Below are positions 27,795-37,611 of a DNA stretch of 64,000 nucleotides, piece by piece; position 1 is the first letter of the stretch, and the number at the start of each line of letters is the position of its first letter. Made by a program: the position numbers and the translations under genes. Location of the stretch: the NCBI RefSeq assembly GCF_031085165.1, contig NZ_JAVHTY010000001.1:806001-870000 (forward strand), read 5' to 3'. Source of the DNA: Pseudomonas sp. 102515 (GTDB taxonomy: Bacteria > Pseudomonadota > Gammaproteobacteria > Pseudomonadales > Pseudomonadaceae). The notes under the pieces were generated by a model that saw nothing but the letters and a program-made list of their open reading frames with translations, did not search any database and had not been told where the DNA came from.

Positions 27795-29900
27795 ATGGAC
27801 GCTGTACCTTCCATCCGCAAGATCGCCATCTTGGGCGGTGGCGTGTCCGCCGTCACCACCGCCTTTCGTCTTACTAGTGAGCCTAACTGGCAGGACCGTT
27901 ATCAGATCACGCTGTACCAGCAGGGCTGGCGTCTCGGCGGCAAGGGTGCCAGCGGACGCAATGCCGCCGACCACCAGCGCATCGAAGAACACGGCATCCA
28001 TGTCTGGTTCGGCTTCTACTACAACGCCTTCCATAGCCTGAGGCAGTGCTACGAGGAACTGGACCGGCCTGCCGGCGCACCGCTGGCGACCCTCGACGAG
28101 GCTTTCTTCCCGCATTCCCATACCGCCTTCGCCGACGCCTTCCAGGGGCAGTGGACCACCTGGCCCATCGATACCCTGGCCCTGCCCGGCAAGCCCGGCG
28201 AGGGCTGGAATCCCAAGCCCTTCATGGCCGCCCTCGGCGATCTGCTGGAGTGGTTGCTGCGGCTGGGCGAGGTGGACGATACCCCGACCGCCACCGCGCC
28301 GAGCGGCCTGTTCGCCCGGCTGCGCGCGCACTGCCGGGAAGAATTGCAGGAGCTGACCCTCAATGAGGTGGAGCGCCAGCTGCAGCAGGCCCGCACGGCG
28401 CTGCCCGAGGGCGTCGACCATCCCGTGCTGCTGGCTTTGCTGCGCAGGGCCCGCGGCTTGCTCGGCGAAATCCTGCACGACCGCAGCCAGACCCACGTCA
28501 AGGCCCACCGGCTGTGGCTGCTGATGGATTTCGGCCTCACCGTGCTCATCGGCATGCTCGCCGACGAGGTCTATGCCAAGGGCTTCGTGGCGCTCAACGG
28601 GGAAACCTTCCAGGCCTGGCTGGGCCGCCATGGCGCCAGTGCCGCGACCCTGGACGGCGCGGTGCTCAAGTCCCTGCATGGCGGCATCTTCGCCTATCGC
28701 GACGGCGACCTCGCCGAGCCCGACGTCGAGGCCGGCACCGTGCTGCGCGCCGCCCTGCTGGCCCTGACCACGGCCAAGGGTTCCTTCATCTGGCGCATGC
28801 AGGCCGGCATGGGCGACGTGGTCTTCGCGCCCTACTACGAAGTGCTCGCCCGCCGCGGGGTGGACTTCCGCTTCTTCCACCAGGTCACCGCTATCGAAGC
28901 CGCTGACGACGGTCAGGGTCCCCGGGTGACGCGCCTGCAGATCCAGCGCCAGGTCAGGCTCAAGGATGCCGCCTACCGGCCACTGGTGGACGTCAAGGGC
29001 CTGCCCTGCTGGCCTTCGGCGCCACTGTACGACCAGCTCGACGACCAGATCGCCCGGGAGCTGCAGGAGAACCAGATCAATCTGGAATCCAACTGGAGCG
29101 GCTGGCAGGGCGTCGAGCAACTGGAGCTGCAGGTCGATCGCGACTTCGACGAGGTGGTGCTGGGGATCTCCGTGGCCGGCCTGGCCGACCTCGCCCCCAG
29201 CCTGTGCGCCCTGGACCCGGCGTTCGACCGCATGACCCGGCAGGTGGCCACCGTCGCCACCCAGGCGGTACAACTCTGGCAGAATCGCGACGCCTGGCAA
29301 CTGGGCTGGAGTGGCTCGCCCCAGGGTGGGCAGGCCCCCGAGCTGCTGGGCTTCGCCGCCCAGGCGATGGACTCCTGGGCCGATGTCAGCTACCTGGTGG
29401 ACCGCGAAGACTGGTCGAGCGGCACGCCGCCGGCGGACATCAGCTATTTCTGCGGGGTCCTCGCCGCCGAGGCCGCCCCACCCATCGGCAAAAAGGATGG
29501 CTATCCGCAGCAGGAAGCCACCAAGGTGAAGCAGGCCTTCCTCGACCTCATGAACGCCAAACTGGGCGCCTACTGGCCGCAAGCGGTGACGCCCGCGGGC
29601 TATCGCTGGGACTTCCTGCTGGCGCCCGCCGACGTCCAGGGCCCGGCGCGCTTCGACCATCAGTATTGGCGCGCCAACGTCGACCCCAGCGAGCGCTATG
29701 TGCAGAGCGTGGCCGGCAGCAGCCGCTATCGGCTGCCCACCGACGGCACCGTCTGCCGCAACCTCTATCTGACCGGCGACTGGATCGACAACGGCTTCAA
29801 CATGGGCTGCGTGGAGTCGGCTACCCTATCCGGCCTGCAGACCGCTCGCGCCGTGCTCGGCCACCGAGAGATCCTGCCCGGCGAGGACGCCTTCCAGTAG
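27795..29900 (+). CDS. FAD-dependent oxidoreductase, phytoene-desaturase/amine-oxidase-like
   Basis: 701-residue flavoprotein. The N-terminal Rossmann fold reads KIAILGGGVSAVTTAFRL, binding the ADP part of FAD, followed by YQQGWRLGGKGASGRN (the second FAD contact) and EEHGIHVWFGFY. The C-terminal FAD motif is NLYLTGDWIDNGFNMGCVES. This arrangement is that of the phytoene desaturase/amine oxidase group (hydroxysqualene dehydroxylase and carotenoid enzymes), but the protein is longer than usual (about 450-500) because of a large central insertion. No carotenoid or hopanoid genes lie nearby, so the substrate is unknown. GGAG at 27783-27786 fixes ATG at 27795. Its last 75 bases overlap the convergent unknown gene. 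Confidence 0.8.
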   Translation: MDAVPSIRKIAILGGGVSAVTTAFRLTSEPNWQDRYQITLYQQGWRLGGKGASGRNAADHQRIEEHGIHVWFGFYYNAFHSLRQCYEELDRPAGAPLATLDEAFFPHSHTAFADAFQGQWTTWPIDTLALPGKPGEGWNPKPFMAALGDLLEWLLRLGEVDDTPTATAPSGLFARLRAHCREELQELTLNEVERQLQQARTALPEGVDHPVLLALLRRARGLLGEILHDRSQTHVKAHRLWLLMDFGLTVLIGMLADEVYAKGFVALNGETFQAWLGRHGASAATLDGAVLKSLHGGIFAYRDGDLAEPDVEAGTVLRAALLALTTAKGSFIWRMQAGMGDVVFAPYYEVLARRGVDFRFFHQVTAIEAADDGQGPRVTRLQIQRQVRLKDAAYRPLVDVKGLPCWPSAPLYDQLDDQIARELQENQINLESNWSGWQGVEQLELQVDRDFDEVVLGISVAGLADLAPSLCALDPAFDRMTRQVATVATQAVQLWQNRDAWQLGWSGSPQGGQAPELLGFAAQAMDSWADVSYLVDREDWSSGTPPADISYFCGVLAAEAAPPIGKKDGYPQQEATKVKQAFLDLMNAKLGAYWPQAVTPAGYRWDFLLAPADVQGPARFDHQYWRANVDPSERYVQSVAGSSRYRLPTDGTVCRNLYLTGDWIDNGFNMGCVESATLSGLQTARAVLGHREILPGEDAFQ

Positions 29901-30761
29901 CGCCACTGCCTGGAGCGCTGCGCGCTCGGCGCAGCGCTCCACGGCAGGGGGATAGCACGGCTCGGCGCCGTCCAGGTAAGCCAGCAACTCGGGCGCCTGG
30001 TTCCAGACGGCGGCCTCGCTGTAGAGGCGGTGCAATTCCAGGCGAATCCAGCCGTCCATGAGGCGCACGCCCAGCTCCTCGATGCCCAGCCCGTGCCCCT
30101 CGATCACCTCGCGATCCGCCTCGGTGAGGGGATAGTGCGGGGGATAGAAGTCGGCCAGGCTGACCAGCAACTTGACCGAGAAGCCGCGCGGATCGGCCAG
30201 CAAGGCCCCCAGCTCGGCGAACAGCGTCGCCTCTTCCACCAGCGCCTGGGCGAACATCAGTCGGTAGAGGGTGATGTTGAGGAACAGCTGGCCCACCGCG
30301 TTTTCCGCGCGCGCGTCCTGCTGATACAGGGCGAAGCCGGCAAGGATGGAGGCATTGTGCGCCCGGTACCAGTGACGCGGCGTGGGATCGGCGATGAAGG
30401 TCAGCCAGCAGCGCGTCGGATAGGGCGCCTGGTCACCGGCCAAGCCGTGATGCGCCAGGCAACCGGCCAGCTCGGACAGATAGATGAAGTGCAGATTGAC
30501 GTTGCGCCACCAGGCGCTGCCGGTCACGGGATCCAGGACACCGGCCTGGATTTCCCAGTCGAGAAAGGCCAGCTCCGAATCGCCATAGCTCAGGCCGTCG
30601 TCGTCGGTATCGCCAAAACGCTGATAGAAGTCTTCGCGCACCGCCCGCCGCCGGGCAGGCGCGTGCTCGATCTGGCGACAGAGTTCGCGGGTCGCCGCGA
30701 TGGCGTCTTCATAGGTGTACATGCCTTCCCTGCCCTGCTTGTTGGAATCCTGGCCGATCAT
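29826..30761 (-). CDS. Unrecognised cytoplasmic protein, coupled to ccmI and overlapping the flavoprotein gene
   Basis: 311-residue protein without signal peptide or membrane helix and without a family I recognise. It is largely helical, rich in aromatic residues (WYRAHNASILAGFALYQ, FYPPHYPLTEADREV), and the middle part has an iron/haem-protein-like density of His and Glu, though I cannot name a motif. It begins in an ATGA overlap with the ccmI stop; a second start, ATG at 30722 with GGAAGG close upstream, is possible and perhaps the true one. The last 75 bases are antisense to the end of the flavoprotein gene. Its placement between flavoprotein and ccm genes suggests a redox link, purely by proximity. 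Confidence 0.7.
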   Translation of the reverse strand: MIGQDSNKQGREGMYTYEDAIAATRELCRQIEHAPARRRAVREDFYQRFGDTDDDGLSYGDSELAFLDWEIQAGVLDPVTGSAWWRNVNLHFIYLSELAGCLAHHGLAGDQAPYPTRCWLTFIADPTPRHWYRAHNASILAGFALYQQDARAENAVGQLFLNITLYRLMFAQALVEEATLFAELGALLADPRGFSVKLLVSLADFYPPHYPLTEADREVIEGHGLGIEELGVRLMDGWIRLELHRLYSEAAVWNQAPELLAYLDGAEPCYPPAVERCAERAALQAVALLEGVLAGQDLSVAEHGASGLQAG

Positions 30762-31942
30762 GGCGCAACGGCATCATCGACTTCCACGCGCAATGGGCTG
30801 AACGCAGTAGAAGGGAGTTCCAGTGGCTGTCCCTCATGCCGCCAGTCGCCCCTGAGCGGATCGCCGCCCCGGGCGATCACCACCACGGGTCGTACCCGCC
30901 GGTGGTCAGACAGCTTGCGCTGGGGCAGCATGGCGTCGCGGTCGTCCAGCCGTACCCGGCGGGGCAGATCGGCGACCCGCAGCCGCCGTACCGCCAGCGG
31001 TGGGCCGGGCTGGTCCACCGCCAGCGCCAGCACGAAGACACTGTCCTCGGGCCGCACCCGCTGCGCCACCGCGGGCGCCAGGCGGACCTCCACTTCGAGC
31101 CCCGGCACCGCCAGTGTCTGACCGGCCGCCCGCGCCGCCGTCTCCGCTCGGGCGACCCCCTGCGCAAGGGTGCCGCGCAGGGGATCGCCCGTTGGCAGCA
31201 CGGCGACCAGCCGCTGCCAGTAGTCTGCCGCCTCGGCGTAGCCCCCCCGTTCGTAGGCAGCCATGCCCAGCAGACCCAGGGTGGTGGGCTCGCCAGGATT
31301 GGCGGCCAGGGCTTCGTCGGCCAGGGCCTGGGTGCGGGCATCCAGCTGGCGCCCTGCGGCGAAGAACCGGGCCTGGGCCAGTTGCCCGAGGACTTCCGCA
31401 CGCCGGCCATCGCGCTGGATGACCTGCTCGAAGGCGGCCACGGCATCCTGGTAACGACCCAGGCCGGCATAGGCGCGCGCCAGCAGATACCAGTTGTCGG
31501 TCGCCTGGGGTTGCAGTCGCGTCGCCGCTTGCAGATCGGCCAGCAGCGCCTGGGGCGAAACCGGCGCCGCGGCGAGGCGTTGGCTCAGTTGCAGCGCCGG
31601 CCAGGCGCCGAGCAGCAGATAGAGCCCCAGGGCCAGGGCCGGACCGGCCAGGGCGACCGCGACGCCCAGGCGCCGGCCGTGACGCAGCGGCGAAGAACTC
31701 TCGGCAGGACTGTCGGCGAGCAGGCTGCGGCCCGCCTCGGCTTCGGCCAGCGCCAGCGCCTGTTCGTCCAGCTCGCCCCGTGCGGCCCGCGCCCGGGCCT
31801 CGGCCAGGCGCTCCTGATAAAGGGTGCGATTGAGCATCGCCCGCCGGTCCGCCATGACACGTCCGCCGCGCAGGAGCGGCACCAGCAGGATCAACATCGC
31901 CAGGATCAGCAGCAGTCCCGCCAGCCCCCAGAAGGTCAGCAT
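30758..31942 (-). CDS. ccmI: CcmI, apocytochrome c chaperone
   Basis: 394-residue protein of the cytochrome c maturation system. Two N-terminal membrane helices (FWGLAGLLLILAMLILLVPL and one at about 100-120) bracket a cytoplasmic loop with a coiled-coil pattern; the periplasmic C-terminal part contains tetratricopeptide-type repeats (NWYLLARAYAGLGRYQDAVA) that bind the C-terminus of apocytochromes and hand them to CcmFH. The usual Pseudomonas name is cycH. Overlaps ccmH by seven bases upstream and the unknown gene by four downstream. End of a nine-gene operon. Confidence 0.93.
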   Translation of the reverse strand: MLTFWGLAGLLLILAMLILLVPLLRGGRVMADRRAMLNRTLYQERLAEARARAARGELDEQALALAEAEAGRSLLADSPAESSSPLRHGRRLGVAVALAGPALALGLYLLLGAWPALQLSQRLAAAPVSPQALLADLQAATRLQPQATDNWYLLARAYAGLGRYQDAVAAFEQVIQRDGRRAEVLGQLAQARFFAAGRQLDARTQALADEALAANPGEPTTLGLLGMAAYERGGYAEAADYWQRLVAVLPTGDPLRGTLAQGVARAETAARAAGQTLAVPGLEVEVRLAPAVAQRVRPEDSVFVLALAVDQPGPPLAVRRLRVADLPRRVRLDDRDAMLPQRKLSDHRRVRPVVVIARGGDPLRGDWRHEGQPLELPSTAFSPLRVEVDDAVAP

Positions 31943-32394
31943 CTTGGCTCCTCCTCCTCCGCCTGCAGCGCGGCCAGTCGCTGGCGTTCGGCGTCACTCA
32001 GCGTCTGCTCCGGGCGCCGCCGGCGCGTCAGGACCAGCAATAGCCCGGTCCCGCCCAGCAGACCCAGGGCCGGCAGCAGCCACAGCAGCAGGGTGCGGCC
32101 CTCGAAGGGCGGCCGATAGCGAATGAATTCGCCGTAGCGCTGCTCCAGGTGGGCGATGATCTCGTCATCGCTCCGGCCGGCCGCCATCAGGCGCTGGATC
32201 TCGCGGCGCAGATCGCCGGCGATGGGCGCATTGGAATCGGCCAGGTCCTGGTTCTGGCATTTGGGACAGCGCAGTTCGCGGGTCAGCGCCTGGAAGCGCG
32301 CGCGTTCGGCGTCGTCGCGAAAGCCATAGGGGTCGATGGCCGCCTGGCTCAGGGTCGACCAGACCAGCAACAGCAGCAGCCAGCCGGCTTTCAT
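31936..32394 (-). CDS. ccmH: CcmH, thiol-redox subunit of haem lyase
   Basis: 152-residue membrane-anchored protein with a signal peptide (ends SQAAID) and the invariant motif LRCPKCQNQDLADSNAP, whose two Cys reduce apocytochrome haem-binding cysteines together with CcmG. A C-terminal hydrophobic helix (LLLWLLPALGLLGGTGLLLV) anchors it. Short CcmH with a separate CcmI is the arrangement in pseudomonads, unlike the fused E. coli protein. ATG at 32394 overlaps the ccmG stop (ATGA). A partner of CcmF. Confidence 0.94.
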   Translation of the reverse strand: MKAGWLLLLLVWSTLSQAAIDPYGFRDDAERARFQALTRELRCPKCQNQDLADSNAPIAGDLRREIQRLMAAGRSDDEIIAHLEQRYGEFIRYRPPFEGRTLLLWLLPALGLLGGTGLLLVLTRRRRPEQTLSDAERQRLAALQAEEEEPRC

Positions 32395-32924
32395 GGCGTC
32401 GCCACCAGGGCGCGGTAGCGCGGCCCGAGGTCTGCATCCCAGACGCGCTGATCGATCACCCCGACGTGGCGATAGCGCACCATGCCCCGGGCATCGATGA
32501 GGAAGGTCTCCGGCGCGCCATAGACGCCCAGGTCCAGCCCCAGCCGGCCTTCGTCGTCCCGGATATCGAGCTGGTAGGGGTCGTGGAATTCCGCCAGCCA
32601 GCGGCGGGCGCTGGCCTGGTCGTCCTTGTAGTTGATGCCGTGGATCACCACGCCCTCGGCCTTGAGTCGAGTGAGCACCGGGTGCTCTTCCCTGCAGGCC
32701 ACGCACCAGGTGCCCCAGACATTGACCAGCGCCGGGCGGCCGAGCAGGTCCTCCCGGGTGAACAGTCGCTCGTCCTGTACGCCCGGCAGCGAAAAGGCCG
32801 GAAAGGGCTGGCCGACCAGCGCTGACGGCAGGGCCTGGGGATCGCGATAGAGCCCGCGAAAGAGAAAGCCGGCCAGCACCAAGAAGGCCAGCAGTGGCAG
32901 GCAGAGCAACAGGCGACGGCGCAT
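32391..32924 (-). CDS. ccmG: CcmG (DsbE), periplasmic thiol:disulfide reductase
   Basis: 177-residue thioredoxin-like protein with an N-terminal membrane helix (about residues 5-23). The active site is WGTWCVACREEHP (Cys-Val-Ala-Cys; usually WxxWCxxC), and the cis-proline region GVYGAPETFLID is present. It reduces CcmH or apocytochrome thiols before haem attachment, with electrons from the membrane reductase DsbD/CcdA (not in this window). Its start overlaps the ccmF stop by one base (TGATG). Confidence 0.94.
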   Translation of the reverse strand: MRRRLLLCLPLLAFLVLAGFLFRGLYRDPQALPSALVGQPFPAFSLPGVQDERLFTREDLLGRPALVNVWGTWCVACREEHPVLTRLKAEGVVIHGINYKDDQASARRWLAEFHDPYQLDIRDDEGRLGLDLGVYGAPETFLIDARGMVRYRHVGVIDQRVWDADLGPRYRALVATP

Positions 32925-34885
32925 CAGGCGGACTCCGCGGCAGAGGCAGGGGAAGACGAGCGCCGGCGGCGATAGCGCGGATCGGCCAGGGCCAGCAGGC
33001 CACCCAGGGCGGTGAGCAGCCCGCCGAGCCAGATCAGCCGGACGAAGGGTTTGATCTGCAGGCGCACGGCCCAGGCGCCCTGCCCCAGCGGCTCGCCGAG
33101 GGCGACATAGAGATCGCCGGTCAGGCCGGCGTCGATGGCCGCTTCGGTCATCACTGCGCCGCTGGCCAGATAGCGGCGTTTCTCCGGGGTCAGCAGGGCG
33201 ACCACCCGCCCCTCGCGCTCGACCTGCAGCAGGGCACGCTCGGCGGTGAAGTTGGGCCCCTCGTAGTGCTGGGTTCCGGCGAAGCCGAAGCGATAGCCCT
33301 GGAGTTCGACGTGCTCGCCCGGCGCCAGGCGCAGGTCGCGTTGCACATCCAGCTGACTGGCCAGCACCACGCCCAGGGCCAGCACCGCGAGGCCCAGGTG
33401 GGCCAGGTGCATGCCCCAGTAGCTGCGTGGCTGACCGCGCAGGCCGCGGCGCCAACCCAGCGCCGACACCTTGCCCAGCACATCGCGCAGCGCGGTCAGC
33501 AGGATCCAGGCCGCCAGCGCCAGTACCGCCAGGATCGCCGCCCTGGGCTGGTCCAGCCACCAGCCGACCAGCCCGGCCAACACCGCGCAGCCCAGCAGGA
33601 TGGGCGCCAGCAGGCGCGCCAGCCAGCGACCCGGACTGCTTTTCCAGCGCACCAGCACGCCGACGCCCAGCGCCAGCATCAGCAGCGCCATCAGCGGCAC
33701 GAACAGCAGGTCGAAATACGGCGGCCCCACCGACAGCTTGGCGCCGGTCAGGCTGTCGATGATCAAGGGATAGAGGGTGCCGAGCAGGACCGTGGCGGCG
33801 GCGGTCACCAGGATCAGGTTGTTGACCAGCAGCAGCGCCTCGCGCGAGGCCAGGCCGAAGGAGGCCGAGCCGCCGAGCGCCGGCGCGCGCCAGGCGAACA
33901 GCGCCAGGGAACCACCGACCACCAGCAGCAGGAAGGCCAGGATGAAGACGCCGCGGGTGGGATCGCTGGCGAAGGCATGGACCGAGGTCAGCACCCCCGA
34001 GCGCACCAGAAAGGTCCCCAGCAGGCTGAAGGAAAAGGCGGCGATGGCCAGCAGCACCGTCCAGCCCTTGAACAGGCCGCGCTTCTCGGTCACCGCCAGG
34101 GAATGCAGGAGCGCCGTGCCCACCAGCCAGGGCATGAAGGAGGCGTTTTCCACCGGATCCCAGAACCACCAGCCGCCCCAGCCCAGTTCGTAGTAGGCCC
34201 ACCAGGACCCCAGCACGATGCCGCAGCCGAGAAAGGCCCAGGCGAGCAGGGTCCAGGGTCGTGCCCAGCGCGCCCAGGCCGCGTCCAGTCGCCCTTCGAG
34301 CAGCGCCGCCAGGGCGAAGGCGAAGGCCACCGAGAAACCGACGTAGCCCATGTAGAGCATGGGCGGATGCAGGATGAGCCCCGGGTCCTGCAGCAGCGGA
34401 TTGAGGTCGTTGCCCTCCCGCGGAAATTGCGGCAGCAGGCGCGCGAAGGGATTGGAGGTGGCGACCAGGAAGGTCAGGAACCCCGTGGCCACCAGCCCGA
34501 GGATGCCTAGCACCCGCGCCAGCAGGGCCTGGGGCAATGACCGCGAACAGCATGCCACCGCCAGGCTCCAGCCTGCCAGGATCAGCGCCCACAGCAGCAG
34601 GGAGCCCTCGTGGGCGCCCCAGGTGGCGCTGACCTTGTAGTACCAGGGCAGGCGACTGTTGGAGTTGGCCGCCACATAGGCCACCGAGAAATCGTCCTGG
34701 AGAAAGGCCCAAGTCAGGGCGGCGAAGGCCAGCGCCAGGAACAGCCACTGGCCGAAGGCGGCCGGGCGCGCCAGGCGCATCCAGTCGGCCTGGCCGCGCC
34801 AGGCGCCCAGCAGTGGCAGGGTGCCCTGCACCAGGGCCATGGCCAGCGCCAGCAGCAGGCAGAGTTGCCCGAGTTCCGGGATCAT
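32924..34885 (-). CDS. ccmF: CcmF, cytochrome c haem lyase subunit
   Basis: 653-residue integral membrane protein with about fifteen hydrophobic helices. The tryptophan-rich WWD haem-handling motif [13 protein letters not shown] (about residues 225-240) identifies it, followed by [18 protein letters not shown] with a conserved haem-ligand His. CcmF takes haem from holo-CcmE and attaches it to apocytochrome with CcmH and CcmI. Standard length for the family. Starts in a four-base overlap with ccmE. Confidence 0.96.
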   Translation of the reverse strand: MIPELGQLCLLLALAMALVQGTLPLLGAWRGQADWMRLARPAAFGQWLFLALAFAALTWAFLQDDFSVAYVAANSNSRLPWYYKVSATWGAHEGSLLLWALILAGWSLAVACCSRSLPQALLARVLGILGLVATGFLTFLVATSNPFARLLPQFPREGNDLNPLLQDPGLILHPPMLYMGYVGFSVAFAFALAALLEGRLDAAWARWARPWTLLAWAFLGCGIVLGSWWAYYELGWGGWWFWDPVENASFMPWLVGTALLHSLAVTEKRGLFKGWTVLLAIAAFSFSLLGTFLVRSGVLTSVHAFASDPTRGVFILAFLLLVVGGSLALFAWRAPALGGSASFGLASREALLLVNNLILVTAAATVLLGTLYPLIIDSLTGAKLSVGPPYFDLLFVPLMALLMLALGVGVLVRWKSSPGRWLARLLAPILLGCAVLAGLVGWWLDQPRAAILAVLALAAWILLTALRDVLGKVSALGWRRGLRGQPRSYWGMHLAHLGLAVLALGVVLASQLDVQRDLRLAPGEHVELQGYRFGFAGTQHYEGPNFTAERALLQVEREGRVVALLTPEKRRYLASGAVMTEAAIDAGLTGDLYVALGEPLGQGAWAVRLQIKPFVRLIWLGGLLTALGGLLALADPRYRRRRSSSPASAAESA

Positions 34886-35337
34886 GGCGTCGGCCTCGCG
34901 CCGTCCAGCGGCCGTCCGGCCTGACGCAACGCCTGGCTCACCTCAGGCGGCATGTATTTCTCGTCGTGCTTGGCGAGGATCTGATCGGCGACCAGACGCC
35001 CCTGGTCGTCGAGTCGGCCCAGGGCCACGACCCCCTGCCCCTCGCGGAACAGATCCGGCAGGATGCCGGCATAGTTCACCCGCACCTCGCGCTGGAAGTC
35101 GGTGATGACGAAGCTCACCACCAGGGAATCCGCGGCGCGCACCAGGCTGCCCTTCTCCACCATGCCGCCGGCGCGGATGCGGGTGGCGGGCGGCGCCTCG
35201 CCCCGGGCGATCTGGCTCGGGGTATAGAAGAGGTTGATGTTCTGCCGCAGGGCGCTGAGGGCCAGCGCCGCCGCGCCCCCTACGCCCAGCAACAGCAGCA
35301 GGACCCACAGCAGCCGTCGACGGCGGACCGGATTCAT
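34882..35337 (-). CDS. ccmE: CcmE, haem chaperone
   Basis: 151-residue membrane-anchored periplasmic haem chaperone. After one N-terminal helix the beta-barrel reads [15 protein letters not shown] and [20 protein letters not shown]. The covalently haem-binding His is in the conserved [12 protein letters not shown] near the C-terminus. It receives haem with CcmC and CcmD and is released by the CcmAB ATPase. ATG at 35337 overlaps the ccmD stop. Usual length. Confidence 0.96.
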   Translation of the reverse strand: MNPVRRRRLLWVLLLLLGVGGAAALALSALRQNINLFYTPSQIARGEAPPATRIRAGGMVEKGSLVRAADSLVVSFVITDFQREVRVNYAGILPDLFREGQGVVALGRLDDQGRLVADQILAKHDEKYMPPEVSQALRQAGRPLDGARPTP

Positions 35338-35510
35338 GGCCGCCGCTCCCGGCGCCAGCGCTGGCGCAACGCCCGCTCCAGGCGCCGCCGCGCCCGCCAG
35401 CCCTGCAGCAGCAGGCCGCCGAGGATGGTCAAGGTCAGGCCGAAGGCCGGCCAGACATAGAGGCCATGGCGGCCCATACCGAGGACCTGCGCCCACTCCA
35501 GCCCGCTCAC
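35334..35510 (-). CDS. ccmD: CcmD, small haem-exporter subunit
   Basis: 58-residue protein with one membrane helix ([20 protein letters not shown]) and a strongly basic C-terminus ([18 protein letters not shown]), as expected of CcmD, which stabilises the CcmC-CcmE complex. It starts at GTG 35510, overlapping the ccmC stop (GTGA). It lies between ccmC and ccmE, its normal position; recognition depends on context as well as sequence. Confidence 0.92.
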   Translation of the reverse strand: MSGLEWAQVLGMGRHGLYVWPAFGLTLTILGGLLLQGWRARRRLERALRQRWRRERRP

Positions 35511-36253
35511 GTGCCCTCCTCCCCCAGCTCCAGGCGCACCCAGCGACTGCGCCACTCGCGCCTGAGCACCTCCACCCGCATCCGCTGCAGCAGCACGCCG
35601 GCGAAGAACAGATAGAACGCCAGCACCATCACCAGCAGCGGCAGCCACATGGCGGCGGGCATCGGTGGACGTTCCACCAGGCTGAAGGTGGTCGGCTGGT
35701 GCAGGGTGCTCCACCACTCCACCGAATACTTGATGATCGGCAGATTGACCGAGCCCACCAGGGCCAGGATGGCACAGGCGCGGGCGGCGCTCTCGCGATG
35801 CTCGATGGCCTGCCCCAGGGCGATCACGCCCAGATAGAGAAACAGCAGCACCAGCATCGAGGTGAGCCGGGCATCCCAGATCCACCAGGTGCCCCAGGTG
35901 GGAATGCCCCACAGCGACCCCGTGGCCAGGGCGATCACCGTCATCCAGGCGCCGATCGGCGCGGCCGCGCGCAGGGCCACGTCGGCCAGCTTGAGGCGCC
36001 AGACCAGGCCGATGGCCCCGGCGACCGCCAGCAGCAGATAGCAGGACTGCGCCAGCAAGGCGGCCGGTACATGCACATAGATGATGCGAAAGCTGTCGCC
36101 CTGCTGGTAGTCCGGCGGGGCCAGGAACAACCCCCACACCAAACCGACGGCCAGCAGCACCCCGGCCAGCGCCAGGCAGGGCCCCTGCAGGCGGCCGGCC
36201 AGGCGATAGAAGATGGCGGGAGAGCCCAGGCGATGCAGCCAGGTCCAGTTCAT
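35507..36253 (-). CDS. ccmC: CcmC, haem transfer protein
   Basis: 248-residue inner-membrane protein with six hydrophobic helices and the WWD motif [18 protein letters not shown], plus conserved histidines in periplasmic loops (IYVHVPAA and [10 protein letters not shown]) that hold haem while CcmE binds it. ATG at 36253 lies ten bases after the ccmB stop, the only real gap inside the operon. Length and motif are typical. Confidence 0.96.
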   Translation of the reverse strand: MNWTWLHRLGSPAIFYRLAGRLQGPCLALAGVLLAVGLVWGLFLAPPDYQQGDSFRIIYVHVPAALLAQSCYLLLAVAGAIGLVWRLKLADVALRAAAPIGAWMTVIALATGSLWGIPTWGTWWIWDARLTSMLVLLFLYLGVIALGQAIEHRESAARACAILALVGSVNLPIIKYSVEWWSTLHQPTTFSLVERPPMPAAMWLPLLVMVLAFYLFFAGVLLQRMRVEVLRREWRSRWVRLELGEEGT

Positions 36254-36263
36254 GTCGTCCTCG

Positions 36264-36935
36264 TCATTGGGCCGCGCCGATGCGCAGGCCGGCGGCGACC
36301 GCCAGGGGCGCCAGGGTCAGGGCCAGCAGGGTCAGGCAACCCAGCCAGAGCAGCAGCCCCGTCACCGGCAGGCCAAGACGCGCCGCGTCCAGGGCACTGG
36401 CGCCCAGGATCAGCACCGGGATCTGCAGCGGCAGGTTGAGCAGCGCCAGCAACAGCCCGCCACGGGCCAGCCCCACGGTCAGCGCCGCGCCGATGGCGCC
36501 GATCAGGGTCAGGGTCAGACTGCCCAGGGTCAGGGCCGCCAGGGTCGCCGGCAGGGCCGCGGCGGGCAACCCCAGCATCAGCGCCAGCAGCGGCGTCAGC
36601 GCCACCAGGCCGAGGCCGGCGAAGCACCAGTGCACCAGCAGCTTGAGCAGCACCAGCAGCGGCAAGGGCTGGGGCGCCAGCAGCCAGAGCTCCAGGGAGC
36701 CATCCTGCCAGTCGCGGCGAAACAGGGCTTCCTGGCCAAGCAGCAAGGCCAGCAGCAGCGCTATCCACAGGAGGCCTGGCGCCAGGGCGGCCAGCTGCCG
36801 GCTATCGGGACCCAGGGCCAGGGGAAAGAGGGTCACCACCAGGGCATGGAAGGCCAGGGGCGTGAGCCACAGCGCCGGACGGCGACAGGCCAGACGCCCT
36901 TCGCGCCTGAGGATGGCCAGCCAGGCGCCGCTCAT
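36264..36935 (-). CDS. ccmB: CcmB, membrane subunit of the CcmAB ABC complex
   Basis: 223-residue membrane protein with six hydrophobic helices. Motifs such as [20 protein letters not shown] and [20 protein letters not shown] are characteristic of CcmB. With CcmA it forms the ATPase that releases holo-CcmE from CcmC. The start overlaps the ccmA stop by four bases, and ccmC follows after ten bases. Confidence 0.95.
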   Translation of the reverse strand: MSGAWLAILRREGRLACRRPALWLTPLAFHALVVTLFPLALGPDSRQLAALAPGLLWIALLLALLLGQEALFRRDWQDGSLELWLLAPQPLPLLVLLKLLVHWCFAGLGLVALTPLLALMLGLPAAALPATLAALTLGSLTLTLIGAIGAALTVGLARGGLLLALLNLPLQIPVLILGASALDAARLGLPVTGLLLWLGCLTLLALTLAPLAVAAGLRIGAAQ

Positions 36936-37537
36936 CGGCCACCGTCCAGCCAGAGCAGCCGATGCCCTTCGGGGACGACCTCCAGTTCGCGGTGACTGGT
37001 CAGCACCAGGGCGCCGCCTGCCGCGCAATGGGTGCGCAGACGCGCTTCCAGCTGCGTGCAGGTGCTGGCGTCGAGGGCGGTGAAGGGTTCGTCCAGCAGC
37101 CAGAGCCGCGGCGGTTCGGGCAACTGGAGCCGAGCCAGGGCAACGCGGCGACGCTGGCCGGCCGACAGCTGCCCACAGGGCTCGTCCGCCCAGTCGGCCA
37201 GCCCCACCACCGCCAGGGCGGCCCGGCAGGCCTCACTCGTGGTCGGGCGCCACAGGTTGGCCAGACTGTGGAGATTTTCCGCCGCGGTCAGCCCCTCGGC
37301 GATCCCGGGCGCATGCCCCAGCCAGAGCAATTCGGCCGCGGCGGGCCGGCGCACCTTACCCGCATCCGCCGGCAGCAGTCCCGCCAGGATGCGCAGCAGG
37401 CTGGTCTTGCCACTGCCGTTGACCCCACCGATCCGCAGCGAGTCGCCCGCCGCCACGCTCAGACTCAGGTCATCGAACAGCAGGCGACCGCCCCGTTCGC
37501 AACGGAGCGCGACGGCGTCGAGCAGGGGCTGATTCAA
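36932..37537 (-). CDS. ccmA: CcmA, ATPase of the holo-CcmE release complex
   Basis: About 201 residues, first gene of the ccm operon. Walker A GGVNGSGKTSLLRIL, signature LSAGQRRRVALARL and Walker B LWLLDEPFTALD are all present. Energy from ATP hydrolysis frees haem-loaded CcmE. The start is uncertain: TTG at 37537 gives the usual length; GTG at 37552 and GTG at 37594 are in frame. A TATAAT -10 on this strand at 37617-37612 predicts transcription starting near 37605, which makes 37594 unlikely. Confidence 0.9.
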   Translation of the reverse strand: MNQPLLDAVALRCERGGRLLFDDLSLSVAAGDSLRIGGVNGSGKTSLLRILAGLLPADAGKVRRPAAAELLWLGHAPGIAEGLTAAENLHSLANLWRPTTSEACRAALAVVGLADWADEPCGQLSAGQRRRVALARLQLPEPPRLWLLDEPFTALDASTCTQLEARLRTHCAAGGALVLTSHRELEVVPEGHRLLWLDGGR

Positions 37538-37611
37538 GACAGGGGATCTCACGGCACTAAAGTCGGTCGGGCGCTGGCCGTTAACCCGGCACACGCCCTC
37601 GAAGGCGCGCC

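Noticed and set aside
37594-37594. GTG at 37594 as the ccmA start
   Set aside because: A TATAAT -10 on the same strand at 37617-37612 would place transcription start at about 37605, leaving too short a leader; product would exceed usual length.
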